The notes below the pieces were generated by a model. It was given only the letters and a program-made list of their open reading frames with translations, was not told the DNA's origin and made no database searches. The position numbers and the translations under genes were made by a program. From an uncultured Bacilli bacterium (GTDB lineage Bacteria > Bacillota_I > Bacilli_A > RF39 > UBA660), in assembly GCA_934096315.1 (NCBI GenBank), contig CAKOLT010000002.1, positions 44,049 to 108,048 of the forward strand: DNA of 64,000 nucleotides. The letters run 5' to 3'. Shown in pieces: positions 1-8,148 of the stretch; within the stretch, counting starts at the first letter, position 1; the number at the start of each line of letters is the position of its first letter.

Positions 1-1
1 A

Positions 2-178
2 AACCCCAAAATACCTTCACCATATACCTCTTTCGAACAAGAAAAATATAAAATACCAAAAATTGCTATTATAATAACAGTCCTTATATTAATAATTTTT
101 GGTGTTTACTTGATAGCAAGTAATATAGAATCAAATGATTTCCAAAAAGATAACGTAACGTATGTAATAGGGAGGTAA
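2..178 (+). CDS. C-terminal end of a membrane protein, probably RodZ/YmfM-like (partial)
   Basis: An open frame runs in from the left edge and ends at TAA 176-178, giving 58 visible residues. They contain one strongly hydrophobic segment (about residues 20-40 of the visible part) followed by a short polar tail ending in VIGR. In Bacillota the gene just before pgsA is usually ymfM, a short RodZ homologue with an N-terminal HTH and one membrane helix, and this tail fits that. The HTH part lies outside the window, so the identity rests on position and the single helix only. The ribosome binding site of pgsA (GGGAGG) overlaps its last codons, so the two genes are probably co-transcribed. Confidence 0.55.
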   Translation, partial: NPKIPSPYTSFEQEKYKIPKIAIIITVLILIIFGVYLIASNIESNDFQKDNVTYVIGR

Positions 179-180
179 AA

Positions 181-774
181 ATGAATAAGGCAAATAAAAT
201 AACAATATCAAGAATAATAATGTCAATAATAATAATAATATTGTTACTATTTCCATTCTATAGTTTTGGAATAAATTTCCCAAAATACGTAGTAAACAGT
301 AGCACAATAATTGACCTAAAATACATAATAGCGGGAATTATATTTATAATTGCATCCCTAACTGATTTCCTAGACGGTTACATAGCCAGAAAATATGACA
401 TGGTAACTGACTTTGGAAAAATGGTAGATGCAATTTCAGACAAAATGCTAACCAACTCATTAATGATAATATTAGCATGTAATGGAATGATTGCCCCAAT
501 AATAGTAGTAGTATTTGTAGTAAGAGACATAATAGTAGACTCAATAAAAATGCTAATAGGAAACAAAGGAAAAACAGTAGCAGCTATCCCAATAGCCAAA
601 GTAAAAACCGCTACACTTATGGTAGGACTAACATTAACCCTATTCTACAATTTACCGTTTGAATTAGTAGGACTTAGAGTATCAGAATACCTATTAATAA
701 TTTCCTGCATTCTTGCGGTAGTATCAGGAATAAAGTACTACAATATGGCAAAAGAATATATAGTAACAAAGTAA
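181..774 (+). CDS. pgsA: CDP-diacylglycerol-glycerol-3-phosphate 3-phosphatidyltransferase
   Basis: This integral membrane enzyme makes phosphatidylglycerol phosphate, the committed step to phosphatidylglycerol and cardiolipin. The CDP-alcohol phosphotransferase signature D-G-x2-A-R-x8-G-x3-D-x3-D is complete: D65-G66, A69-R70, G79, D83 and D87. The 197-residue length and several hydrophobic helices fit the family. The ATG at 181 follows GGGAGG at the usual spacing. The order RodZ/YmfM-like gene, pgsA, recA, rny is the classic Bacillota order, but cinA, often found between pgsA and recA, is absent. A hairpin terminator follows the stop codon directly. Confidence 0.95.
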   Translation: MNKANKITISRIIMSIIIIILLLFPFYSFGINFPKYVVNSSTIIDLKYIIAGIIFIIASLTDFLDGYIARKYDMVTDFGKMVDAISDKMLTNSLMIILACNGMIAPIIVVVFVVRDIIVDSIKMLIGNKGKTVAAIPIAKVKTATLMVGLTLTLFYNLPFELVGLRVSEYLLIISCILAVVSGIKYYNMAKEYIVTK

Positions 775-802
775 CTTTAGTAATAAAAACTAAAGTTTTT
801 TT
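773..802 (+). terminator. Rho-independent terminator of pgsA
   Basis: Stem AACTTTAG (773-780) pairs with CTAAAGTT (790-797) across a 9-nt loop and runs into a T tract. The left arm overlaps the pgsA stop codon. Confidence 0.85.
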
Positions 803-829
803 CTAACAAAAATTACCACTCTATCAGTA

Positions 830-858
830 TTGACAAAGCATACAAACTATAATATAAT
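830..858 (+). promoter_or_regulatory. Vegetative promoter of recA
   Basis: TTGACA at 830-835 and TATAAT at 853-858 with a 17-bp spacer, a perfect sigma-A consensus 27 bp before the recA start. I see no GAAC-N4-GTTC LexA box in or near it. Confidence 0.85.
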
Positions 859-884
859 GAAAATGTCACTGTAAGGGAGGAAAA

Positions 885-1889
885 ATGAACAAAACAGAAG
901 AAAAAACATTAGCCCAAATACTAGAGGACATTGAAAAACAGTTTGGAAAAGGATCAATAATGCGTCTAGGAGACAACAAAAAACAAGAGATAGAAGTTTC
1001 CCCAACAGGTTCAATTTCCTTAGATTTAGCCTTAGGTGTTGGAGGCTATCCCAAAGGTAGAATAATTGAAATATATGGTCCAGAATCATCTGGGAAAACA
1101 ACTATTGCCTTGCACGCCATAGCAGAAGTCCAAAAAAACAATGGTAAAGCCGCATTCATAGATGCCGAACACGCACTAGATCCAATATATGCTTCGAATC
1201 TAGGAGTAAACACAGATGAATTACTACTATCACAACCAGATACTGGGGAACAAGCATTAGAAATATGTGATGCCCTCGTAAGAAGTAATGCTCTAGACAT
1301 AATTGTAATAGATTCTGTTGCAGCCCTAGTACCAAAAGCAGAAATAGAAGGTGAGATGGGAGACAATCAAGTTGGACTCCAAGCAAGACTCATGAGTAAG
1401 GCTCTAAGAAAATTATCCGGAACTATCAATAAAACAAATACAATAGTAATATTTATAAATCAATTAAGAGAAAAAGTAGGAATTATGTATGGAAACCCAG
1501 AAGTAACAACCGGAGGAAAAGCCTTAAAATACTATTCATCAATTAGATTAGACGTAAGAAGAGCAGATCAAATAAAAGTAAATACATCAGAAATAATTGG
1601 AAATAAAACAAATATTAAGGTAGTAAAAAACAAAGTAGCACCTCCATTTAAGATTGCCACCGTAGAAATAATTTATGGAGAAGGCATTTCAACTATTGGA
1701 GAAATAATAGATTTATCCGTAAAATATAATATAATAGAAAAAGCAGGAGTATGGTATTCATATAAAGCAAATAAAATTGGTCAGGGAAAAGAAAATGCAA
1801 AAAGATTCTTAAAAGACAACCCAGAAATTTTAAAAGAAATAGAAAAAAAATTAAGAAATAAATTAGGGTTAAATTGCTCAAAAGAGTAA
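885..1889 (+). CDS. recA: Recombinase RecA
   Basis: RecA forms ATP-dependent filaments on single-stranded DNA for homologous pairing and SOS signalling. The protein has 334 residues, slightly short of the usual 340-355 because the acidic C-terminal tail is brief. It begins with the typical N-terminal helix motif ([13 protein letters not shown]), carries Walker A GPESSGKT at residues 65-72, the conserved NQLREKVG segment and the [10 protein letters not shown] loop. The start ATG 885 follows AAGGGAGG. The gene has its own perfect promoter and a terminator, so it is monocistronic. No LexA operator is visible, which would make expression constitutive or controlled differently from Bacillus. Confidence 0.98.
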   Translation: MNKTEEKTLAQILEDIEKQFGKGSIMRLGDNKKQEIEVSPTGSISLDLALGVGGYPKGRIIEIYGPESSGKTTIALHAIAEVQKNNGKAAFIDAEHALDPIYASNLGVNTDELLLSQPDTGEQALEICDALVRSNALDIIVIDSVAALVPKAEIEGEMGDNQVGLQARLMSKALRKLSGTINKTNTIVIFINQLREKVGIMYGNPEVTTGGKALKYYSSIRLDVRRADQIKVNTSEIIGNKTNIKVVKNKVAPPFKIATVEIIYGEGISTIGEIIDLSVKYNIIEKAGVWYSYKANKIGQGKENAKRFLKDNPEILKEIEKKLRNKLGLNCSKE

Positions 1890-1930
1890 CACTAAAATGT
1901 AAAATTTTAGTCAATTACCCTCTTTTTTTT
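1883..1930 (+). terminator. Terminator of recA
   Basis: Inner stem ACTAAAAT (1891-1898) pairs with ATTTTAGT. It is extended outward by AGAGTAA and TTACCCTCT with a bulge, then eight T residues at 1923-1930. Confidence 0.75.
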
Positions 1931-1939
1931 GAATATGAC

Positions 1940-1968
1940 TTGACAACTCCATCAAATATTATTACAAT
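1940..1968 (+). promoter_or_regulatory. Promoter of rny
   Basis: TTGACA (1940-1945), 17-bp spacer, TACAAT (1963-1968), 47 bp before the RNase Y start codon. Confidence 0.75.
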
Positions 1969-2015
1969 AAAAATGTAGGCAATTAAAACCTACACTAAAA
2001 AGATTGGAGGTACCA

Positions 2016-3569
2016 ATGGATGGTAATATAATCTCCATTATAACGTTTGTTCTTGGACTAGTAATCGGAGTAGCAGTAATATTAATATATAAAGCAATCC
2101 AAACAAAAAAAACAGGAAAAACTGCAGACTCTATTATAGATAAAGCAAAAAAAGAAGCAGAAAAACATAAAAGAGATACTATATTAGAAACAAAAGAAGA
2201 AGTACACAGATTAAAACTTGATTCTGAAAAAGAAATTAAAGAAAAAAAGAACGAAATCAAAGAATCAGAAGAAAGACTATTACAAAGAGAAAATAATATA
2301 GACAGAAGAGATTTAGCAATGCAAAAAAGAGAAACAAACCTAGAAGATAGAGAAAGATCTCTTTTAAAAAAGCAAGAAGAAATTCAAGAAACAAAAGAAA
2401 AAATGGAGGAAATAAAAAGACAAGAATTAGAAGAATTAGAAAAAATAAGTAAACTTACAGAGGAAGAAGCAAAAAAAGCCATAATGAAAATGGTAGAAGA
2501 AAAAACATCCAAAGAAATAGTAGCTTATATTAAAGAAAAAGAGGAAGAAGCAAAATTAGAAGTAGACACAAAAGCCAAAGAATTACTAATAAGTTGCATG
2601 GAAAAATATGCTGCAGACGTAACAAACGAACAAACAGTATCAGTAATTACTTTACCAAATGATGAAATGAAAGGAAGAATCATTGGTAGAGAGGGAAGAA
2701 ATGTAAGAACTATAGAATCAGTAACCGGAGTAGACTTAATAATAGATGATACACCAGAAGCAATAGTAATATCTAGTTTTGACCCATTAAGAAGAGAGAT
2801 TGCAAAACTAACATTAGAAACTCTTATTAAAGATGGAAGAATACATCCAACAAGAATAGAAGAAGTCTATAATAAAATGTGTAATGAAGTAAATCAAAGA
2901 ATAAAAGAATATGGAAAAAATGCTATATATGAATTAGGAATATCCAAAATGGATCCTAAACTAGTAGAAATAGTAGGAAAATTACACTTTAGAAGTAGTT
3001 TTGGTCAAAATGCTCTAAATCATTCTATGGAAGTAGCAAACATTTCTGGTATAATAGCAGGAGAAATTGGAGAAAGAGTAAACTTGGCTAAACGTGCCGG
3101 ATTACTCCACGACATAGGAAAAGCAATTGACTACGAAATGGAAGGTAGCCATGTCCAGGTAGGAATGGATATTGCCAAAAAATATGGAGAAGACGAAGTA
3201 GTAATAAACTCAATTGCTTCTCACCATGGCGATTATCCAGCAACAAGCATTATAGCAACAATCGTAAGTATTGCAGACACATTATCAGCTTCACGCCCTG
3301 GGGCAAGAAATGACTCTTCAGACATCTATTTCCAAAGATTAGAAAAACTAGAAAAGATAGGAAATGACATTCACGGAGTTGAAAAAACCTATGCAATTCA
3401 AGCAGGAAGAGAATTAAGAGTAATCGTAAAACCAGAAGAAGTAGATGATCTAACTGCCCATCAAATAGCAATAGATATTAAAGAAAAAATAGAATCAGAA
3501 ATGCAATATCCAGGTACTATTAAAATAACCGTAGTAAGAGAAACAAGGGCAACAGAAGAGGCTAAATAG
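2016..3569 (+). CDS. rny: Ribonuclease Y
   Basis: Membrane-anchored endoribonuclease that starts mRNA decay in Bacillota. From ATG 2016 the product has 517 residues: one N-terminal membrane helix (about 4-25), a long charged coiled coil (about 30-190), a KH domain with the IIGREGRN loop near residue 220, and an HD domain with HDIGKA (H365-D366) plus a second His-rich helix (SHHGDYP). The length matches the family. A TTG at 2004 in the same frame is rejected as start because it lies next to GGAGG (2006-2010), which serves as ribosome binding site for ATG 2016. The gene follows recA, as in Bacillus, and has its own promoter. Confidence 0.97.
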   Translation: MDGNIISIITFVLGLVIGVAVILIYKAIQTKKTGKTADSIIDKAKKEAEKHKRDTILETKEEVHRLKLDSEKEIKEKKNEIKESEERLLQRENNIDRRDLAMQKRETNLEDRERSLLKKQEEIQETKEKMEEIKRQELEELEKISKLTEEEAKKAIMKMVEEKTSKEIVAYIKEKEEEAKLEVDTKAKELLISCMEKYAADVTNEQTVSVITLPNDEMKGRIIGREGRNVRTIESVTGVDLIIDDTPEAIVISSFDPLRREIAKLTLETLIKDGRIHPTRIEEVYNKMCNEVNQRIKEYGKNAIYELGISKMDPKLVEIVGKLHFRSSFGQNALNHSMEVANISGIIAGEIGERVNLAKRAGLLHDIGKAIDYEMEGSHVQVGMDIAKKYGEDEVVINSIASHHGDYPATSIIATIVSIADTLSASRPGARNDSSDIYFQRLEKLEKIGNDIHGVEKTYAIQAGRELRVIVKPEEVDDLTAHQIAIDIKEKIESEMQYPGTIKITVVRETRATEEAK

Positions 3570-3599
3570 TCTTCTTCTTTTAATTAACAAGGAGGGAAC

Positions 3600-4565
3600 A
3601 TGGGATTATTTAATAAAATAAAAAACATATTTAAAGAAGAACCACAACAAACTGAAAAATACGAAAAAGGATTAACAAAAACCAGAAAAGAGTTTGTCTC
3701 TCAATTAAGTAATTTATCAAAAAAATATAAATTCATAAATGATGATTACTTCGAAGAGTTAGAAGACATCCTAATAATGTCAGATATAGGAATAAATACA
3801 GTAATGAAATTCGTAGACAAACTAAAAGACAGAGTAAAAAGAGAAAAAATAACAGACACAGATTACCTAAAAGAAATAATAATAGACGAACTATTAATAA
3901 TGTATGTTGAAGGAAGTGTAGTAAGCAGTAAAATAAATTATAGTAAAACTTCTCCAACCGTTATCCTCTTTGTAGGAGTAAATGGTGTAGGCAAAACAAC
4001 AACAATAGGTAAAATAGCAGATAAATTAAAAAAAGAAGGTAAAAAACCATTATTAGTAGCGGGTGACACATTTAGAGCAGGGGCAATAGAACAACTAGAA
4101 AAATGGGCTGAAAAAATTGATGTCCCTATTGTAACCTCAAACTCAAAAGACCCAGCTAGCGTAATATATGATGGAATAACAAAAGCCAAACAAGAAGATA
4201 GTGATGTTATATTAATAGATACCGCCGGAAGATTACAAAACAAAACAAACTTAATGCAAGAATTAAGTAAAATAAATAAAGTAATTCAAAAACAAATACC
4301 AGACGCTCCCCATGAAACATTATTAGTAATAGATTCAACTACAGGACAAAATGGAATATCTCAAGCCAGATCATTTAAAGAAATAACAAATATAACAGGT
4401 ATTGTATTAACAAAGCTAGATGGTACCGCTAAAGGTGGTATCGTCCTAGGAATAAAAGAAGAAATAGGAATACCAGTAAAGTTTGTAGGACTTGGAGAAA
4501 AAACCGAAGACTTAGAACCATTTGATATAGAAAAATACATTTATGGTCTATTTAAAGATCTATAG
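3600..4565 (+). CDS. ftsY: Signal recognition particle receptor FtsY
   Basis: GTPase that docks the SRP-ribosome complex at the membrane for cotranslational insertion. The 321 residues comprise a short charged N-terminus without the long acidic A domain, then the NG domain: G1 loop GVNGVGKTT from about residue 126, DTAGR, and TKLDGTAKGG near the C-terminus. The start ATG 3600 follows AAGGAGGG. It lies 30 bp behind rny and shares an operon with a small membrane protein and a YlxM-like gene. The SRP GTPase gene ffh, which often follows ylxM, is not here and must lie elsewhere. Confidence 0.97.
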   Translation: MGLFNKIKNIFKEEPQQTEKYEKGLTKTRKEFVSQLSNLSKKYKFINDDYFEELEDILIMSDIGINTVMKFVDKLKDRVKREKITDTDYLKEIIIDELLIMYVEGSVVSSKINYSKTSPTVILFVGVNGVGKTTTIGKIADKLKKEGKKPLLVAGDTFRAGAIEQLEKWAEKIDVPIVTSNSKDPASVIYDGITKAKQEDSDVILIDTAGRLQNKTNLMQELSKINKVIQKQIPDAPHETLLVIDSTTGQNGISQARSFKEITNITGIVLTKLDGTAKGGIVLGIKEEIGIPVKFVGLGEKTEDLEPFDIEKYIYGLFKDL

Positions 4566-4577
4566 AAAGGATAAAAT

Positions 4578-4838
4578 ATGAACAATAAGGAAACAAAAAA
4601 ATTAGAAAGGAATATCTGTATATTATTAGGAGTCTTATTTATTATATCCCTAATAGGAACCATTAAGACTATGGCACTATTTCCAACAACCCTATTATTA
4701 CTATCACTTGAATTATTTACCATAGCATACTTTAACAAAAACAATAAAGAAAATAAAAATAAAGTGATAATACTATTTACCTTAGGAATCTGTCTAGTAG
4801 TCTTTGCAACATTCTATACAGTAATAAAAACAATATAA
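4578..4838 (+). CDS. Small three-helix membrane protein, unknown
   Basis: 86 residues with a charged N-terminus (NNKETKKLER), two hydrophobic segments (about 12-30 and 33-52), a very basic Asn/Lys loop (NKNNKENKNK) and a third helix. I do not recognise a family. It sits 12 bp after ftsY with GAAAGGA as ribosome binding site, and its stop codon overlaps the next start (TAATG at 4836-4840), so it is translationally coupled to the YlxM-like gene. Position suggests a role near protein export or the membrane, but that is only context. Confidence 0.75.
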   Translation: MNNKETKKLERNICILLGVLFIISLIGTIKTMALFPTTLLLLSLELFTIAYFNKNNKENKNKVIILFTLGICLVVFATFYTVIKTI

Positions 4839-5143
4839 TGGAAGAAAGAAACAACCTAATAATCCTATATGACTATTACCAAGGACTACTAACAAACAAA
4901 CAAAAACAATATTTTGAACTATACTATTTTGATAATCTATCATTATCAGAAATGTCAGAAAACTTAAACATAAGTAGAAATGCTATCCATAAAGTATTAA
5001 AAAATATTACCAATAAATTAAATTTTTATGAGGAGACACTAAAAATAAAAGCAAAAAGTGATAAATTAAAAAAAATAACTGCCAGTATTAATGATAAAGA
5101 ATTACAAGATAAAATAAAAAAAATATATGAGGAGGATATATGA
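4838..5143 (+). CDS. YlxM/UPF0122-like helix-turn-helix protein
   Basis: 101 residues with a sigma-70 region-4-like HTH: the segment LTNKQKQYFELYYFDNLSLS followed by MSENLNISRNAIHKVLKNI is typical of the YlxM (UPF0122) family, which in Bacillota and Mollicutes is encoded next to ftsY and ffh and is thought to affect SRP function. Position directly behind ftsY supports this. The C-terminal third is Lys-rich. It overlaps the following 55-residue gene by 4 bp (ATGA at 5140-5143). ffh is not adjacent, unlike the common ylxM-ffh order. Confidence 0.85.
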   Translation: MEERNNLIILYDYYQGLLTNKQKQYFELYYFDNLSLSEMSENLNISRNAIHKVLKNITNKLNFYEETLKIKAKSDKLKKITASINDKELQDKIKKIYEEDI

Positions 5144-5307
5144 AAGATAAAGTACCACTAAATAAATTAAATAAAAACAAAAAGTACTTTTATTATAATC
5201 TAAATAAAAGAACTACCGGAGGTTTTGCAGACGCAGCATTTTTATCTTCATTAATACTAACAACTGGATTATGGATTATAATCATCACATTCCTAGGAGG
5301 TAAATAA
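5140..5307 (+). CDS. 55-residue single-helix membrane peptide, unknown
   Basis: ATG 5140 to TAA 5305-5307. It is preceded by GAGGAGG, overlaps the upstream stop by 4 bp, and its own stop shares a base with the next start (TAATG at 5305-5309). Such coupling on both sides makes it a real gene despite its size. The N-terminal half is basic and aromatic (KKYFYYN); the C-terminal half is one hydrophobic helix (about residues 33-52) ending in FLGGK. I recognise no family. The close pairing with the AAA+ gene suggests it may anchor or recruit that ATPase at the membrane, which is inference. Confidence 0.75.
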   Translation: MKDKVPLNKLNKNKKYFYYNLNKRTTGGFADAAFLSSLILTTGLWIIIITFLGGK

Positions 5308-6221
5308 TGAACAACAACATATTAAATAGATATGCAGACAATCTAACCTTAATAAATTACATAACAAACCCAGCTATTGCCAGAGAAAAAGAAATAAAAC
5401 AAGTAATACTTACGCTCTTAACCCCAGAAAAATCAGCAATTCTAGTAGGTAAACCAGGTATAGGTAAGACCGCAATAGTAGAAGGACTTGCCTATAAAAT
5501 TCAAAGAAACGATGTACCAGATATTTTAAAAGGATATCAAATATATAGAATAAATGTAACAGCCCTAGTCGGAGAAATTCAAGGAGAAAACAGAGTATTA
5601 AAATTAATTGAAGAACTAAAACAACAAACAAGAATAATACTCTTTATAGATGAAATACACACACTAATAGGATCCTCAAACGAAAAAGCCTTAGACCTAG
5701 CAAATATGTTTAAAGAAGGATTAAGTAGAGGTAGTATTAAACTAATCGGAGCAACAACCACCGCAGAATATGATAGATACATAGTAAGAGATAAAGCCTT
5801 CTTAAGAAGATTCGAAAAAATAGAAGTAGAAGAACCAACAAGTGAAATGTGTATACAAATATTACTTCAAACATTACCAAAAATAGAAAAACAAACCGGG
5901 GTAATATTACCATACACAGAATTTATAAAACAAAAAATAATGACATTCATAGTAAATATGACTAGTGAATATAAAAGAGTCTACGAAATATCATCAAGAT
6001 ATCCAGATATAGCCTTAACAATAGTAAGACAAGCATTTTCCAACGCAATGTATGAAAATAGCAGAAAAGTAGGATTCAAAAACATATATGATGCAGTAAG
6101 AACCACAAAAGCAGTATACCCAGATGTAATAAAAAAAGAATTAGTAAACTTTAAAGAAATATTCAAAGACGAATTATTGCAGGAAAATGTCCAAGTAGAT
6201 CCAGATAATTATCTATCATAA
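5307..6221 (+). CDS. Stand-alone AAA+ ATPase resembling the first ATPase domain of ClpC/ClpB
   Basis: 304 residues matching only D1 of Clp/Hsp100 proteins: the box preceding the P-loop (AREKEIKQVILTLL), Walker A GKPGIGKT (residues 48-55), the substrate pore region VGEIQGE, Walker B ILFIDE (about 111-116), sensor-1 GATTTAEY and the arginine-finger segment AFLRRFEKIEVEEP. Full Clp unfoldases exceed 700 residues. The N-domain, middle domain, D2 and the ClpP-binding loop are all missing, so it should not hand substrates to ClpP in the usual way. It ends an operon with ftsY, a YlxM-like gene and two tiny membrane proteins. Its partner is unknown. Confidence 0.85.
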   Translation: MNNNILNRYADNLTLINYITNPAIAREKEIKQVILTLLTPEKSAILVGKPGIGKTAIVEGLAYKIQRNDVPDILKGYQIYRINVTALVGEIQGENRVLKLIEELKQQTRIILFIDEIHTLIGSSNEKALDLANMFKEGLSRGSIKLIGATTTAEYDRYIVRDKAFLRRFEKIEVEEPTSEMCIQILLQTLPKIEKQTGVILPYTEFIKQKIMTFIVNMTSEYKRVYEISSRYPDIALTIVRQAFSNAMYENSRKVGFKNIYDAVRTTKAVYPDVIKKELVNFKEIFKDELLQENVQVDPDNYLS

Positions 6222-6254
6222 AAAAATAAGCATTTTAAGTAATGCTTATTTTTT
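6221..6254. terminator. Bidirectional terminator between convergent genes
   Basis: A perfect 14-bp stem (6221-6234 with 6241-6254; core TAAGCATT/AATGCTTA) has A and T runs on its two sides, so it ends both the AAA+ operon and the minus-strand gene that stops at 6246. Confidence 0.9.
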
Positions 6255-6509
6255 ATCTTCCTCAGTCATATCACTATAGTTTATAGTAAACACTCCAAGA
6301 AGAGCAGTTTTTAACTTATCATCATTAACAACCTCTACATACTCTTCCCCGCCATCATTAATACATTTGAAAAACAAATGATTATCAGAAGGCTTATCAT
6401 CCTTATCAATCTCAGTTGCAAGAAAATATCTATTACCCTCAAATAAAGAATCATCAAGTAGTAAATATTCTTTATTATTATCAAGTTTAATTATATTATT
6501 AACATTCAT
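6246..6509 (-). CDS. DUF1292-family protein
   Basis: 87 acidic residues with the pattern of DUF1292 (UPF0473, YrzB-like): a beta-rich segment (KEYLLLDDSLFEGNRYFLATE) followed by a variable acidic C-terminus. Function is unknown in the family. It lies 18 bp downstream of the 509-residue gene on the same strand, with AAAGGGTG as ribosome binding site, so the two form an operon ending at the bidirectional hairpin. Confidence 0.75.
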   Translation of the reverse strand: MNVNNIIKLDNNKEYLLLDDSLFEGNRYFLATEIDKDDKPSDNHLFFKCINDGGEEYVEVVNDDKLKTALLGVFTINYSDMTEEDKK

Positions 6510-6527
6510 ACTATAATAACACCCTTT

Positions 6528-8057
6528 CTATTTTCCTCTTCCCATCTTTTTATCAAGTTCTTCTAAATCTTCTTGAGCACTACTTGCAAGCTCAGTATAA
6601 GGATCATTTGTACCTCTACCATTATATACATTTTTTAATGGCTCAGTTTTTAAAGCTTCCTCAACAGTATCACTAACTTCCTCTTTAGTCTCTTCCTCAG
6701 AAACATCTATATGTGCTCCATGACCACCAGATTTCATCAAATCATCCCAGTGAGGATCCTTTTCAGTAAGCGGAGTCTTTGGAGAATAAGGTTTATCAGT
6801 ATCTACAAGTAGATCTGGTCCTCCATCAGAAGTCTTAGACCTATCTTCATCACGTTCTTCTTCATAATCCTCTTCATCATCATAATAATAATCATCTCTA
6901 TTTCTCTTTAGCCCACTAATGAAACCTTTAACTTTACTACCAAAACCTCTTAATCCTTGGAATGAAGTCTTATCTTCACTAGAACTTTCTTGTAAAGTTG
7001 CATCCTTATTTAGTGCTAGTTTATTATGGACTGCATTAGCAATACTATAAGCACTAACTCCAGCAGCAGCTGAAACAGCACTAACTAAAGCACCCTTACC
7101 TAATATTGCACCTGCTCCAAAAGTCCAAACACCAGTTTTAGCAGCATATGTTGCTCCAATAATATTACCAAGAGCAACATTATTAGCATGTAGTGCATTC
7201 ATAAGACCAATATTACCAACTTCTTTAGCAATCCACCAGTTAACAGAATTAGTAGCCATAAGTGTAGGAATCACACCAGCTGCAAGAGTAAATACTGTAG
7301 CTGCAATAGCAGCAAGAGCTATACCAATAATAATCTGTCTTTTATGTTTATTTAACCAATTACATACTCTACTACCAGTAACTTTCATTCTTCCACTAGT
7401 CTTATCAGCATCATCAGTTTTTCCACTATCTACTTTTGGACTCTCTTCTGGAACATTATCCCTAATCTCACTCTTATCCTCATCTCTAGTCTCATCTTTA
7501 GTAGCTTCGTCACCCTTAGCAGGCCCATCATCATGTTTGCTGTCCTTTTCGCTTTCAGTTTTAGAACTTAGTAATTCCTTAGTCTCCTCTAAATTCTTAA
7601 TCATAGCATTAATCTCCCCAACTACTTCTCCATATTTACTAGTAGGAAGTTCTGGAAGATCTGGAAAATCTTCCTTTAAAGTTTGACCATAAATACTACG
7701 TTGTAAAGATTGTAAATAACTGATAACATCATCAAAATTATTACCCTTACCCTTAATACTCTCCTTAACAGCAGTTAAGAAAGTCTTAGCTTTTTCATCA
7801 TTTATTTTATTTTTTTCTTCACGAGCCTCTTTCTCTTTTCTTGAAATAAACTCACCATACTTATAATTCTCAAGTCTTTTTGCAATTTCACGAGATTCTT
7901 CAGGAAGTAATCCCACGCTATTTAAAGAAACACTATCCATATGATTATCATAATACATAATCATAGACTCAATATAATTAGAAGCAACCTCGTAACGCAT
8001 ATTATTAGCTTTTTCAATAACATTATTAACAATATCGTTAATTCTTTCAGTATTCAT
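6528..8057 (-). CDS. Unrecognised 509-residue protein with central hydrophobic region
   Basis: The N-terminal 170 residues look helical and charged. A long Asp/Glu/Lys/Ser-rich stretch (about 165-225) follows, then a hydrophobic segment (IIIGIALAAIAATVFTLAAG) and a second Ala/Gly-rich low-polarity region ending near residue 345, then a highly acidic tail containing DDYYYDDEEDYEEE. No signal peptide is present. I recognise no family or catalytic motif. The layout (cytoplasmic helix domain, membrane region, acidic disordered tail) suggests a membrane-associated scaffold, but that is a guess. It starts an operon with the DUF1292 gene, with AAGGAGG before the ATG and a clear promoter at 8078-8106. 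Confidence 0.7.
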   Translation of the reverse strand: MNTERINDIVNNVIEKANNMRYEVASNYIESMIMYYDNHMDSVSLNSVGLLPEESREIAKRLENYKYGEFISRKEKEAREEKNKINDEKAKTFLTAVKESIKGKGNNFDDVISYLQSLQRSIYGQTLKEDFPDLPELPTSKYGEVVGEINAMIKNLEETKELLSSKTESEKDSKHDDGPAKGDEATKDETRDEDKSEIRDNVPEESPKVDSGKTDDADKTSGRMKVTGSRVCNWLNKHKRQIIIGIALAAIAATVFTLAAGVIPTLMATNSVNWWIAKEVGNIGLMNALHANNVALGNIIGATYAAKTGVWTFGAGAILGKGALVSAVSAAAGVSAYSIANAVHNKLALNKDATLQESSSEDKTSFQGLRGFGSKVKGFISGLKRNRDDYYYDDEEDYEEERDEDRSKTSDGGPDLLVDTDKPYSPKTPLTEKDPHWDDLMKSGGHGAHIDVSEEETKEEVSDTVEEALKTEPLKNVYNGRGTNDPYTELASSAQEDLEELDKKMGRGK

Positions 8058-8077
8058 ATATACCTCCTTCTAACAAA

Positions 8078-8106
8078 ATAATAACATATTTCGTACTAAA
8101 AGTCAA
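8078..8106 (-). promoter_or_regulatory. Promoter of the 509-residue gene
   Basis: On the minus strand: TTGACT (8106-8101), 17-bp spacer, TATTAT (8083-8078), 20 bp before the ATG. Confidence 0.7.
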
Positions 8107-8117
8107 TTTTTTTAAAA

Positions 8118-8136
8118 AGGAACTATAAAAGTTCCT
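8118..8136 (-). terminator. Terminator of the 227-residue gene
   Basis: On the minus strand AGGAAC (8136-8131), a 7-nt loop and GTTCCT (8123-8118) are followed by TTTTT, directly after the stop codon at 8149. Confidence 0.75.
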
Positions 8137-8148
8137 CCTGTAAAAATA

